A stretch of DNA of 64,000 nucleotides from Dokdonella_A sp963775445 (GTDB lineage: Bacteria; Pseudomonadota; Gammaproteobacteria; Xanthomonadales; Rhodanobacteraceae), in assembly GCA_963775445.1 (NCBI GenBank), contig CAVZIT010000004.1:1-64000 (forward strand). Direction: 5' to 3'. The notes beneath the pieces were generated by a model. It saw only the letters and a program-made list of their open reading frames with translations, was not told the origin of the DNA and did no database searches. Of this stretch, positions 24,223 through 34,422 are shown one piece after another. Both the position numbers and the translations under genes were made by a program. How positions within the stretch are numbered: the stretch's first letter is position 1; each line of letters starts with the position of its first letter.

Positions 24223-24560
24223 AGCATGGTGGCGATGCGCGCCGCACTGGCGGCACGGTAAGCGCTGCGCACCACGCGGACGCTTGCAATGTCCTGAAGC
24301 AGTCCTTCATGGATTTTCTTTGCCGGTTCGAGCAGGCAAAGCGTGCGCAGGTCGCCGGCCGGATGAAACCCTTGCGTCATCGATCCAGACGCGTCGATGC
24401 GGATCATCGCGGCAGGCGCCTCGACCGGAATGGCCGCCGGTCGGCTCGCCAGCGTTCGATGACTCGCCGGGAGCACCGGCACCCATGCGGCTGCGACAGC
24501 GAGACCGATGATAAGCAGCAGTGCCGTGCATCCCCGGACCAGTTGCATGTGCAGATTCAT
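24219..24560 (-). CDS. Small membrane-anchored or secreted protein, unknown
   Basis: A protein of about 113 residues from the ATG at 24560, with a hydrophobic segment (CTALLLIIGLAVAAAWVPVL) that is a signal anchor or signal peptide. The rest is soluble-looking, with DASGSMTQGFHPAGDLRTLC and KIHEGLLQDIASVRVV. I do not recognise a family. A GGAG ribosome binding site lies 8 bp before the start, which supports this start over the longer frame to 24617. It overlaps trmL by 4 bp and is probably translated with it. It lies 122 bp past the stop of the large glucan synthase gene. Confidence 0.6.
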   Translation of the reverse strand: MNLHMQLVRGCTALLLIIGLAVAAAWVPVLPASHRTLASRPAAIPVEAPAAMIRIDASGSMTQGFHPAGDLRTLCLLEPAKKIHEGLLQDIASVRVVRSAYRAASAARIATML

Positions 24561-24682
24561 GATGCGCTCCATTTGCAATCGTTTCAGTTGTCTTGTTCGC
24601 AAGCATCGTGCCAGCAAACACCAGTGTGCGACTCGTGATCGAATAGATGCGCAATCAGTCAGTTACGTTGCAGTGTCGGAAG

Positions 24683-27600
24683 TCATGGCGCCCGCAATGG
24701 GGCTTGATCGAGGTGTCCGCTGTCCGCATCGGCGGACGTTCCGGGCACCGCCACCTCGACGTGATGGGTCTCGCCGTCGTCGACCAAATGCACGGTGTTT
24801 GCCCGCTGCAGAATGCCATCGAGTATGACGCGAACGCCGTCGGCACGACCATCGTTCGAACGGCTGACCGCGATCCGGTAGAAGCTGTCGCCGTGGCAGT
24901 AGCACACGGAAAATCCGGGCCACGCCTGCGGCAGCAGCGGCGCGAATTCGAGCACGTCGCCGCGGCGCCGGAGGCCGAGCAGCGACTCGGTCACCAGGCG
25001 GTACATCCATCCCGCGGAACCCGTGTACCAGGTCCAGCCGCCGCGACCGATGTGGGGCGAGATCGCATAGACGTCTGCGGCCACGACATAGGGTTCGACC
25101 TTGAATAGCGCGCTCGCATCGGCGGTGTCAGCATGGCGCACGGGGTTGATCATGCGGAAAAGCTCCCAAGCGCGCTCGCCGCGACCCGCTTGTGCAAAGG
25201 CCATCACTGCCCAGATCGCAGCGTGGGTGTACTGCCCGCCGTTTTCACGCACCCCGGGGGCATAACCGCGTATGTAACCCGGATCCATTGGCGCCTTGTC
25301 GAACGGCGGATCGAGCAGCTGGATCAACCGGGCGTCGGCGCGCACCAGATAGTGGTCGAGCGCGTCGAGTGCCTGTGCCGTGCGCGCCGGCTCGCCGGCT
25401 CCCGACAGGACTGCCCAGCTCTGGGATATTGAATCGATCCGGCAATCGATGTTTTCGCAAGAACCCAGCGGCGTGCCGTCATCGAACCACGCGCGCTTGT
25501 ACCACGCACCATCCCAGGCTTCGCTTGCGATATGCGCCCGCAGATCGATCGCCGCATGCTCGCATTTTTCCGCGAAGCCGACGTCGCGCTCATCGAGCGC
25601 GAGCGCGCCAAACCGGGTCAATACCTCGTACAGGAAGAACCCCAACCAGACGCTTTCGCCACGCCCTTCGGCGCCGACATTGTTCATGCCGTCGTTCCAG
25701 TCGCCGGCGCCGATCAACGGCAATCCGTGCACGCCCATGGTCAAGCCATGTTCGATCGCGCGCACGCAATGCTGGTACAGACTTGCGCGCCGATCCGAGC
25801 GAGACGGCAGGTCGTAATAGGATTCCTCCCCCGGGTTGAGCGCGCGCCCTTCGATGAAGTGCACCGGTTCGGCGAGCACCGAGCGATCGCCGGTGCTCTC
25901 GACGTAACGGCAGGTGGCAAACGGCAGCCACAGGTAGTCATCCGAACATCGCGTGCGCACGCCGCGTCCACTCGGGGGATGCCACCAGTGCTGCACATCG
26001 CCCTCGAGGAACTGGCGCGAGGCGTGGATCAGCAACTGCCGCCGCACCAGCGACGGCTCGGCATGCACCAGCGCCATGACATCCTGCAGCTGATCGCGAA
26101 AGCCGAACGCGCCTCCGGACTGATAGTAGCCACTGCGACCCCACAAGCGGCTCGCGATCACCTGATAGAGCAGCCAGCCGTTGCATAGCAGATCGAGGTC
26201 GGCCTCCGGTGTTTCGACCTGCACGGCACCGAGCATGCGATGCCACAGTTTGTCCACGCCTTCGAGCGCAGTGCGCGCAGTCCCGGACTTGCGGTGGCGC
26301 AGCACCAGGTCGCTCGCATCCTGCGCTCCACGTGCGCAGCCGAGACGGAAAATCAGCACGCGCGATTGCCCGTCTTCGATCTCGAACGGAATCTGTATCG
26401 CGCCGCATGGATCGAGAACGGCGCCGACCTTGCCGCTCAGACTCGCGCGCCCCATTGCAGCCGGTGCCCTCAGGCTGCCGTTTCGACCGATGAATTCGGC
26501 GCGATCTCCGCTGAGCGTGCGACTGACTTCATCGACATCGAAGAAAGCGACCTGATCGGCGAATTCCGCGTTGTAAGGATTGCTCGCGAACAGTGCTCCG
26601 GTGTTGGGATCGAGCGCCGTCACGACATGCATCGCGGTCTTCTGACGCAGATCCCCGAGCACCCATTCAACGTATCCGGTCGCGGAAAGACGGCGCATGC
26701 GTCCCGAGAGGTTGTCGAGCTTGAGGACGAAGTACTTGACCGGCGCAACCGGGTCGACATAGATGCGAAAAGTGCTGCTGATGCCATCCTCGCGGTGGTC
26801 GAAGATGCTGTAGCCGAACCCGTGTCGGGTGACGTAGTCACCGCTTCCGCGCGCAGGCAACGGCGTTGGCGACCAGAACTGTCCGGTCTCCTCGTCGCGC
26901 AGATAGAACGCCTCGCCCGTGGCATCGCTGACGGGATCGTTGTGCCAAGGAGTCAGCCGGAACTCGTGTGCATTTTCGTGCCAGCTGTATCCTCCACCGC
27001 ATTCGGTCACGACGCATCCGAACTCCGGATTGGCAAGCACATTGACCCACGGCGCCGGAGTCGTCCCGCCGGCGGTCAGCGTGATCACGTATTCGCGTCC
27101 GTTGCTGGCGAAGCCGCCGATACCATTCGACAATTCGAGCTCGCGCGGCGGAGCGTTCCATGGCGTTGCGGCTTCCGTCCGCACGCGCGTCGACGCAAAA
27201 CGCGCAAGCGGGGATTCGGCAGGATCGCGGCGCTTGACCTGCTCGGCGAACGTGCCGTGATTATCGGAAAGCACGGCACGCGCAACCGATTGCAGCAGGA
27301 CGCGGTCCTCCACTGGAATCTGTTCGGCAGCACGCACGAAAATGCCGCCAGGGCGATCGATCACGCTGCTATCCGCAGCGGTGCTGATGAGCCCCATGAT
27401 CTGATCGTGCAATATCTGGCGATAGCCGCCACGGTCCTCGTTCCAGATCACCAGATCCACTGCGAGGCCCTTGAGCCGCCAATAGCTGTGAGCCTGGACG
27501 GCGTGGCGCACCAGATCGATCTTGCCGAGATCCCTGATAACCACCAGCACGATAGGCAAATCACCCGAGATCGCGTAGGCCCACAGACCCGATTGGCCCC

Positions 27601-30600
27601 GATGATTGCGCGCGACCAGGTCGGCGCTCGCCCGCAATGATGCGTTGCCGTAAATCACGTTGCCTGCGAGGCGCCCATAAAGTTGCACGTCCGCCTCGCT
27701 GATATTGATCTGCCGCAACACCACCTGGCTGTGGGTCCAGGCCAGGTCGAATACGCGGTCGGCCAGGCGCCAGTCGTGATACTTCTCCGCCAGCGCAATG
27801 CATACCTCGCGACTGTCGCCCGCGCCGGTGACCATGTCGATGCTGACCGACTGTTCGGATTCGAGTTCGATGCGGTGGCGTATCGCGACGATCGGATCGA
27901 GCACCGATCCCTGGCTGCCGGACAACGGGCCGGGCGAACGCATGGCGTCGGGATCGGCTACATCGTTGCCGCGGCCGAGAAAGAGCGCACGGTCGGTCTC
28001 GAACGATACGGACTTGCTGTCGGCGCCACGGACCGTCAGCAAATGGACCATCCATGGCATCTTGTCCGACAGCGAGCGAGCGCGGCGCGTGCACAGGATG
28101 GCTTGTCGCGCGGGCAGGATTTCCGTCTCCACAAACAGCTTGCTGAATGCGGGATGCGCGACATCGGACAGCGGATCCGCCAGCACCACTTCGGCATAGC
28201 TGGTGACTTCGATGGTGCGGCGCGTGCGCGAACGGTTGGTGACGCGCGTCCGACGCAGCTCGATATCGTCTTCGGGCGACACCACGAGTTCGCAGTGGGT
28301 TTCGAAATGCGCTCCGCCGCGACGAAACTCGACTCGCGGTTCGCTGAAAGTCGCCTCGTAGGTTTCGCTGGGCCTACCGGTCGGTTGGAACGTGGTCGAC
28401 CACACGGAGCCGCTTTCCACGTCGCGCAGATAGCAGAACGTGCCCCAGTTGTCGCGCGTCGAATCCTCCAGCCAGCGGGTGATGGCGAGATCCCTCCAGC
28501 GGCTGTAGCCCCCGCCCGCCGCGGTGATCATCACGTGATAGCGCCCGTTCGACAGCAACTGCAGGGCCGGTACCGTGGTATCGGGCCGGTGCAGCACCCG
28601 CATCGACAACTCGCGTTCGCTCGAAACGCGCTCAAGATCGGAGAGCTCCGCGTGCACGAAGGAACCGCTTGCCCGTGGCACGCGCTCCTGCAGCAACAGT
28701 ATGGTGGATTGCATCAGCGGATCGGCTTCGAAACGCCGTTGCATCGGGTTGTGCCGCAGCGTCTGCAACAACGCCAGCAGACTCATGCCCTGATGGTGCG
28801 CCATGAATGAGTACACGATGGCGCTGCTCTGGCCTCGCGGCAGACGTCCCGGCGTGTAATCGACGGCTTCGTAGAAACCGTAGCGTCCGAGCGCGCCACC
28901 CGCCGCAAGCCGTTGCAGATTGGCGGCGGCCGCCTCGGGCGCGATGGGCAAGGCCAGCATCGTCGCATACGGCGCAATGACGAGATCGTCGGCAAGACCG
29001 CGCTTGAGGCCGAGGTCCGGAACTCCGAACGCGCGGTACTGGTAATTGAGCGACGCATCGACCAGGTTGTAGCCCGATTCGGAAATGCCCCAGGGGACGT
29101 CGTGCTGCTGACCATAGGCAATCTGCCTGCGCACCACGGCGCGACACGTCCGATCGAGCAGGGTGCCGGCGAAACTCGGCATGACCAGCGCGGGCATCAG
29201 GTACTCGAACATCGAGCCGCTCCACGACAGCAACGCCTGCTCGCCCCCGGCATTGGTCAACAGGCGACCGAGCGCAAACCAGCTCTCCTGCGGAACCTGT
29301 CCCTGTGCGATTGCCATGAAATTGCACAGCCGCGCCTCGGAAGCCAGCAGGTCGTAATAACTTGCGTCGCGACGGCGCTCGGCGAAGTTGTAGCCGATCG
29401 AGAAAAGATGACGTGCGCGGTCGTAGAGAAAACCGTAATCCACCTGCGCCAGATCGCTCGCGTCGAACGCGAGCCGCTCGATGGCTTCCATGCGCGCGCG
29501 CGCGCGCCTGCCGGCAACCTCGATCGCAGTCGCCACGGCGTCGATCCATTCGCGTTCCTCGACGGTCAACTGGTCCGCGTTTTCCTCCGCTGCGCGCCGC
29601 AACTCCCCGAACCAGGGCAATTCGTCGCGCGCGACTTCGCCCAGATGCGGCATCTCCACCGTGTCCACAAGCTCACGCCAGCGCTCCGGAACGGAACCAC
29701 CACACCAGGGAACAAGCTCGGCCAGCTCATCCAGCGCGCTGGTGCACTGACCTGCAAACGCGCGCGCCCACTCGACCACGTCCGCAGGCGCAGTGGCCTC
29801 GAGCGACTGGACCAGCGAGCTGCCAGCCTCGCGAAGTTGCAGCAATGCGCGTTGCGCGATGCGCACAGTCACTGCCGGTGATTCACGCGCGCTTTCGAGG
29901 TGCGAGAGAAGTCGGGTGCGCGCCTCGAGCCCGCGTTCGCGAGCGAATTCGGCGCAAACCGCAAGCGTGTCGGCCAGCCCGTCGAGGACTCGCGGATGCA
30001 GCACCGGTGCATCAGGCAGCGCCAACAGTCCCTGGCGCAACGTGAACAGATGTCCCACCAGGTTGCCACTGTCCACCGTCGAGATGTACATCGGCTGCAA
30101 TGGCTGCAACGTGAGCGTGTCGTACCAGTTGAAGAAGTGACCGCGATAGCGCTCGAGTTCGCGCATGCTGGTGAAGGTTCGCGCAGTGCGTTCGACCAAG
30201 CCCCCGGCAGTGAGGTAACCAAAGTCGTAGGCCGCCAGATTGGCCAGTAGTGCGAGGCCCATGTTGGTCGGGGACGTGCGATGTGCGATGGCCGCAGCCG
30301 GTTGTTCCTGGACGTTGTCCGGCGGCAGCCAATGATCGTCGGGGCCGACAAACCGCTCGAAAAACGCCCAGGTCTGGCGCGCCATGCGCCGCAGGAAGAG
30401 TGCATCGCTCGGCGTGAGCAACGTGCGGGCTTCGGCATACGGCCGGCTTGTCCACCACGCAATGGCGGGCGAGGCGATCCACAGCAACAGGATCGGCAGC
30501 GCCAAGGCAAGCACGCCCGGTCGCAGATACAGCAACGCGATTGCCACGACAATCGCCAGCAAGGGACCGATCCACATGGATCGCCATGCCGAAACGAACT

Positions 30601-33600
30601 CGCCGGATGTCGATGCGTCGCCAATGCCGGATGGCGTCCATTCGAGCAAATGCCGCCGCGATATGCGCGTGCGCCACAGCGTGCGCAGGATTGCATCGAG
30701 ACTGAACCACGTCTCGAAAGGCAGACACACCAGAGTGAATGCGATCTGCAACAAGCGCTGGCCAAGCCCGCGCGAGCGGCCGGCGAGATGCCGGGAAAGC
30801 GGTTCGTCGGCCGCAGGCCGCACCAGATCCAGCGCGCTGTCGAACAACGCCGGCAGGACCAGCAGCGCAATCACCGCCAGCGTCCACAGCCAGGGTGCGG
30901 CCTGCGCGATCCAGCCGGTCAGCAGCAGCCCGAGCAGGGCCGCCGGCACCAGGCTGCGGCGCAAGTTGTCGAGGATCTTCCAGCGTGACAGTGCCGACAG
31001 TGGGTTGCGCTCGAACTCCCCCTTTGGACCGGCTGCCCATGGAAACAGCCAACCGGCCAGCTGCCAGTCGCCGCGAATCCAGCGATGGCGCCGACGCACG
31101 TCATCGCGGTAGCGCAATGGAAAACTTTCGAACAGTTCGACGTCGCTAAGGAGGCCCGATCGCGCGTAACAGCCCTCAAGGAGATCGTGGCTGAGGATGC
31201 GGTTCTCCGGGAAACGATTCTCGAGCGCCTGCTCGAACGTGTCGACCTCGTAAATGCCCTTGCCGATGAACGAGCCCTCGCCAAACAGATCCTGATAGGT
31301 ATCCGATACGGCGCGGGTGTACGGGTCGATGCCTGATTCGCCGCCGAACAACAGCGCATAGCGCGAACCGCCGCCTTCGAAAGCCGTCGCGCCGACACGC
31401 GGCTGCAGGATGCCGTAACCAACGGTGACGCGACCTCGCGCGGCGTCGTATGCGGCCCGATTGAGCGGATGTTCGAGCGCGGCAACGAACTTGCGTGCCG
31501 ATTCGCGCGGCAGCTGCGTATCGGCATCGAGGGTGATGACGTACTTGGTCCCGGCCAGCAGCGAGATGTCGCCACTGGTCAATGAAAAGCGGTCACCCGG
31601 ATTGCCGCGCAACAACGCATTGAGGTCGGCCAGCTTGCCGCGCTTGCGTTCGCGCCCGATCCACGCGCCCTCGCACGCGTTCCATCGGCGCGGTCGCTGC
31701 AACAGGAAAAAGATGTCATTTCCGGGTTCGCTGTATTCGGCATTGAGGCGTTCGATGCCGATTGCGGCCTGCATCAGCAAGGCTTCGTCGGAAGGCAACG
31801 TCTCGGACTGCGCGTCGGGGAAATCGGTTAGCAGAGCGAACTTGAGCTGCTCGTCGCGATTGGCGAGGAAGCGGATTTCCAGATCCTCGAGCAAACGGGC
31901 CACCACATCCTGACTGGCCAGCATGCAGGGAACCGCGACGAGAGTACGGGCGGCAGCCGGAATCCCGCGATCGAAATCCATGCGCGGCAGGATCTGCGGC
32001 AGCGCGGTGAGCGCCGCGAGCCGGTTGACGATGGTCACGGCGAACTGGCTGACCGCAAAGAACGCCAGCAGGCCGGTCACGATCAGGAGCCCGGCGCTGG
32101 CTCCGTACCAGTGCGCGTGCGCGAGCAACGCAGCCGTCAGGACGGCCGTGGTCCCCGCTATCGCTCCGAGATAGAGCGAGACGGGGAAGTTGCCGGGCAA
32201 CTGCCGAGACCGCTCGTCAATGGCCACGCGCATGCCCGCACGTTTTTGCAGGCGCGTCAGTCCGCGATCGATCAGGTAATACCCGACGTGCGCGACGCGC
32301 GCTTCGTTGCCGCTTTCGTTGGCGCCCTCGCGCGCGAATTCGACTGCCAGGCGCGCGATGGCGAGCTCCGATGACGGACTCTTGCGCGCGATGCGCTCAA
32401 GCACGTGGCGATAGCGGTCGCGCGTCGCGAAATCCATGTGCGCGTAAACACTGGCCGGATCGTCGCGCAGCACCTGCTCGGCCTGACTGACGCTCTCGAC
32501 GAATTCGCGCCAGTCGATGACCGCAAGCAGCCGCAGGCTGCCGATGCTGTTGCTGATCGAAACCTGGTCCGCGGCCTGCTGCTGGTTTTCAGTCTGGACC
32601 AGCTGCTCTATGGTCAGGCCCGATTCGGCCAGCCGTTGCTGGATCCAAGTCAGAGGCAGCGCAAGCGCAACACCGTGGCCACGAAGACGCCGCACGATCT
32701 CGGCCACGAACGAACTCGCCATGGGCGGTTCGGAGCGCGCCATGTCGGCAACCACGAGAATAAGGCTTTTGGGATCGCTGCCGCTCGTCGCGACCATCCG
32801 ATCCGCCCAATCGGCTGCGAGGTTGCGGTGTGCGAGGTCTCGCGTAACGCGTAGCGCGACGCGGCGAAGATTCTCGATCAGCGCAAGGCGCAACATGATC
32901 GGAATCGCCCACAGCTCGCCGAGGGTGAGCGTGGATACTTCCTGATAGGCCGCGACGAAGCGCGCCAGACTGTCCTGGTCGATGCGGCCATCGCCATGCG
33001 CGATTGATTCGAGCGCGATGTCGTAAACGCGCGGGAAACCCGCGGACGGACCACGCGCCAGCCGCGGCAGCTCCCAGCTGTAACCTTTCGGGAAATGCCG
33101 CCGCGCGGTGCGTATCTGTTCTTCCAGAAGATAGAAGTTGTCGAGCAGCCAGTCGCCCGCCGGGGTAATCCGGCGCTCTGACTTGATCGCAGCGGAGAGC
33201 AGCGTGCATGCATCGAGCAGCACCGATTCGTTGGCTGCCAGGCGACCGAGCAACTGGTCGCGCCCCTTGCCGAAGATGGGCTGATGGCGCTCGGCGAGCG
33301 CCTTGCCCTGCAACTCCATCTGCTCGCCACTGAACAGCTCCGCGCGCAGCGGCTCTTCGCCAGCGCCGGAGAGACGCAGCGCATCGGTGCGAGTGAATAC
33401 GCGACGCCACCAGCGCCTGATGCGACGCAATTGCGCTCCCTTGCGTGCCACGTGCAAAACGCTCCTGTCTGAAATGCGCTCTTCGCTGTCTTGCCGCGCG
33501 TGAGGAATTACCACGAAACGCGTGCCCTGTGGGAAAGGCATCCGCGTCAAGCATCCTACCCGAGTAGGCATTGGCCAGCAGTCGGCCTGAAACGGCGTCT

Positions 33601-33646
33601 CCAACGATGCCAAGGCGCAATGGAGGGCCCGGCGCAAAAAGTCCAT
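24683..33646 (-). CDS. ndvB: Cyclic beta-1,2-glucan synthase-type protein (NdvB/ChvB)
   Basis: A giant protein of about 2,987 residues. Its order of parts matches NdvB: an N-terminal soluble region; membrane segments near residues 490-560; a GT84 glycosyltransferase domain (ITLDADTQLP near 703 as the D-x-D, RRRHRWIRGDWQLAGW near 860 as the QxxRW-like site); more membrane segments (about 900-1080); a glycoamylase-like domain (WGISESGYNLVDASLNYQYR near 1530); then GH94-type phosphorylase modules, the last with GYYQSGGAFGFRDQLQDVMA near 2510 and GAGDWNDGMNNVG near 2650 (catalytic Asp). It would polymerise UDP-glucose, cyclise the chain and trim it to periplasmic cyclic glucan. The first 60 residues look non-conserved; a TTG at 33457 with AGGAG just upstream is a plausible true start. 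No ndvA exporter gene is adjacent. Confidence 0.9.
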   Translation of the reverse strand: MDFLRRALHCALASLETPFQADCWPMPTRVGCLTRMPFPQGTRFVVIPHARQDSEERISDRSVLHVARKGAQLRRIRRWWRRVFTRTDALRLSGAGEEPLRAELFSGEQMELQGKALAERHQPIFGKGRDQLLGRLAANESVLLDACTLLSAAIKSERRITPAGDWLLDNFYLLEEQIRTARRHFPKGYSWELPRLARGPSAGFPRVYDIALESIAHGDGRIDQDSLARFVAAYQEVSTLTLGELWAIPIMLRLALIENLRRVALRVTRDLAHRNLAADWADRMVATSGSDPKSLILVVADMARSEPPMASSFVAEIVRRLRGHGVALALPLTWIQQRLAESGLTIEQLVQTENQQQAADQVSISNSIGSLRLLAVIDWREFVESVSQAEQVLRDDPASVYAHMDFATRDRYRHVLERIARKSPSSELAIARLAVEFAREGANESGNEARVAHVGYYLIDRGLTRLQKRAGMRVAIDERSRQLPGNFPVSLYLGAIAGTTAVLTAALLAHAHWYGASAGLLIVTGLLAFFAVSQFAVTIVNRLAALTALPQILPRMDFDRGIPAAARTLVAVPCMLASQDVVARLLEDLEIRFLANRDEQLKFALLTDFPDAQSETLPSDEALLMQAAIGIERLNAEYSEPGNDIFFLLQRPRRWNACEGAWIGRERKRGKLADLNALLRGNPGDRFSLTSGDISLLAGTKYVITLDADTQLPRESARKFVAALEHPLNRAAYDAARGRVTVGYGILQPRVGATAFEGGGSRYALLFGGESGIDPYTRAVSDTYQDLFGEGSFIGKGIYEVDTFEQALENRFPENRILSHDLLEGCYARSGLLSDVELFESFPLRYRDDVRRRHRWIRGDWQLAGWLFPWAAGPKGEFERNPLSALSRWKILDNLRRSLVPAALLGLLLTGWIAQAAPWLWTLAVIALLVLPALFDSALDLVRPAADEPLSRHLAGRSRGLGQRLLQIAFTLVCLPFETWFSLDAILRTLWRTRISRRHLLEWTPSGIGDASTSGEFVSAWRSMWIGPLLAIVVAIALLYLRPGVLALALPILLLWIASPAIAWWTSRPYAEARTLLTPSDALFLRRMARQTWAFFERFVGPDDHWLPPDNVQEQPAAAIAHRTSPTNMGLALLANLAAYDFGYLTAGGLVERTARTFTSMRELERYRGHFFNWYDTLTLQPLQPMYISTVDSGNLVGHLFTLRQGLLALPDAPVLHPRVLDGLADTLAVCAEFARERGLEARTRLLSHLESARESPAVTVRIAQRALLQLREAGSSLVQSLEATAPADVVEWARAFAGQCTSALDELAELVPWCGGSVPERWRELVDTVEMPHLGEVARDELPWFGELRRAAEENADQLTVEEREWIDAVATAIEVAGRRARARMEAIERLAFDASDLAQVDYGFLYDRARHLFSIGYNFAERRRDASYYDLLASEARLCNFMAIAQGQVPQESWFALGRLLTNAGGEQALLSWSGSMFEYLMPALVMPSFAGTLLDRTCRAVVRRQIAYGQQHDVPWGISESGYNLVDASLNYQYRAFGVPDLGLKRGLADDLVIAPYATMLALPIAPEAAAANLQRLAAGGALGRYGFYEAVDYTPGRLPRGQSSAIVYSFMAHHQGMSLLALLQTLRHNPMQRRFEADPLMQSTILLLQERVPRASGSFVHAELSDLERVSSERELSMRVLHRPDTTVPALQLLSNGRYHVMITAAGGGYSRWRDLAITRWLEDSTRDNWGTFCYLRDVESGSVWSTTFQPTGRPSETYEATFSEPRVEFRRGGAHFETHCELVVSPEDDIELRRTRVTNRSRTRRTIEVTSYAEVVLADPLSDVAHPAFSKLFVETEILPARQAILCTRRARSLSDKMPWMVHLLTVRGADSKSVSFETDRALFLGRGNDVADPDAMRSPGPLSGSQGSVLDPIVAIRHRIELESEQSVSIDMVTGAGDSREVCIALAEKYHDWRLADRVFDLAWTHSQVVLRQINISEADVQLYGRLAGNVIYGNASLRASADLVARNHRGQSGLWAYAISGDLPIVLVVIRDLGKIDLVRHAVQAHSYWRLKGLAVDLVIWNEDRGGYRQILHDQIMGLISTAADSSVIDRPGGIFVRAAEQIPVEDRVLLQSVARAVLSDNHGTFAEQVKRRDPAESPLARFASTRVRTEAATPWNAPPRELELSNGIGGFASNGREYVITLTAGGTTPAPWVNVLANPEFGCVVTECGGGYSWHENAHEFRLTPWHNDPVSDATGEAFYLRDEETGQFWSPTPLPARGSGDYVTRHGFGYSIFDHREDGISSTFRIYVDPVAPVKYFVLKLDNLSGRMRRLSATGYVEWVLGDLRQKTAMHVVTALDPNTGALFASNPYNAEFADQVAFFDVDEVSRTLSGDRAEFIGRNGSLRAPAAMGRASLSGKVGAVLDPCGAIQIPFEIEDGQSRVLIFRLGCARGAQDASDLVLRHRKSGTARTALEGVDKLWHRMLGAVQVETPEADLDLLCNGWLLYQVIASRLWGRSGYYQSGGAFGFRDQLQDVMALVHAEPSLVRRQLLIHASRQFLEGDVQHWWHPPSGRGVRTRCSDDYLWLPFATCRYVESTGDRSVLAEPVHFIEGRALNPGEESYYDLPSRSDRRASLYQHCVRAIEHGLTMGVHGLPLIGAGDWNDGMNNVGAEGRGESVWLGFFLYEVLTRFGALALDERDVGFAEKCEHAAIDLRAHIASEAWDGAWYKRAWFDDGTPLGSCENIDCRIDSISQSWAVLSGAGEPARTAQALDALDHYLVRADARLIQLLDPPFDKAPMDPGYIRGYAPGVRENGGQYTHAAIWAVMAFAQAGRGERAWELFRMINPVRHADTADASALFKVEPYVVAADVYAISPHIGRGGWTWYTGSAGWMYRLVTESLLGLRRRGDVLEFAPLLPQAWPGFSVCYCHGDSFYRIAVSRSNDGRADGVRVILDGILQRANTVHLVDDGETHHVEVAVPGTSADADSGHLDQAPLRAP

Positions 33647-33891
33647 CGCGCGATCGACTGATGCGTTCTACACCATCCGAGGATTGCGCGAACCAAGCTG
33701 CCGGCGACTTCGGAGCGTTCGTGTTTCGAACCGGTAGTGGACTTTCGATCCAATGCGACGGCCGGGCGCATCCATCCCGCTGCCAGGCTTTTCCGTCGCA
33801 CACCGAATCGCAGCCGGACAGCCGGCGCTCGACGCGGGCCATCACTTACGCGCAGTGCTGCGCCATGATGTGATTCGCCGTTGCCCTCGCG

Positions 33892-34320
33892 TCAAGCCAG
33901 TATGGCGTCCAGGCGGATGTCGACACCCGCCAGCGCTTTGGACACCGGGCAATTGGCTTTCGCATTCTGGGCGATGCTCTGAAATTCCTCGTCCTCGATG
34001 CCGGGCGCACAGACCTCGGTCGCCAGCTCGATCAGAGGAATGGAATAACCCTTCTCGCCTTTTTCCAGATGTACCGTGGCCTTGGTGCGCACGCTCTCGG
34101 GTGCATGACCGGCTTGTCCGAGCGCGAGCGCCAGCGCCATGGAGAAACACGCCGCATGCGCCGCGCCGAGAAGTTCTTCGGGATTGGTGCCCCCACTGCC
34201 GTCGCCCATGCGCGACTGGAAACCGTAGGGTCCCTTGAACAAGCCGCTGCCAAGCGATACCTCGCCAGTGCCGTCGGGAACACCTCCCTTCCATTGCGCT
34301 TGCGCAGTACGTCTGATCAT
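33892..34320 (-). CDS. osmC: OsmC-family peroxiredoxin
   Basis: A 142-residue OsmC/Ohr-fold thiol peroxidase that reduces organic hydroperoxides. The two redox cysteines are in AAHAACFSMALALAL and KANCPVSKALAGV. GSGLFKGPYGFQSRMGDGSG and GTNPEELLGAAHAACF are characteristic of the OsmC rather than the Ohr branch. The start at 34320 is supported by a strong AGGAGAA ribosome binding site; the frame opens 48 bp earlier. It follows the SDR gene by 102 bp on the same strand. The 245 bp past its stop, up to the glucan synthase start, show no further gene. Confidence 0.93.
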   Translation of the reverse strand: MIRRTAQAQWKGGVPDGTGEVSLGSGLFKGPYGFQSRMGDGSGGTNPEELLGAAHAACFSMALALALGQAGHAPESVRTKATVHLEKGEKGYSIPLIELATEVCAPGIEDEEFQSIAQNAKANCPVSKALAGVDIRLDAILA

Positions 34321-34422
34321 CGCGTTCTCCTCGAGCGTGGAAACGACTGCGAGCGCCGCGAGCGGCACTCATGAGTCGGGGGACCGAGGCTAGCCAGAGC
34401 GCAGTGAACGCGCGCTTGATGG

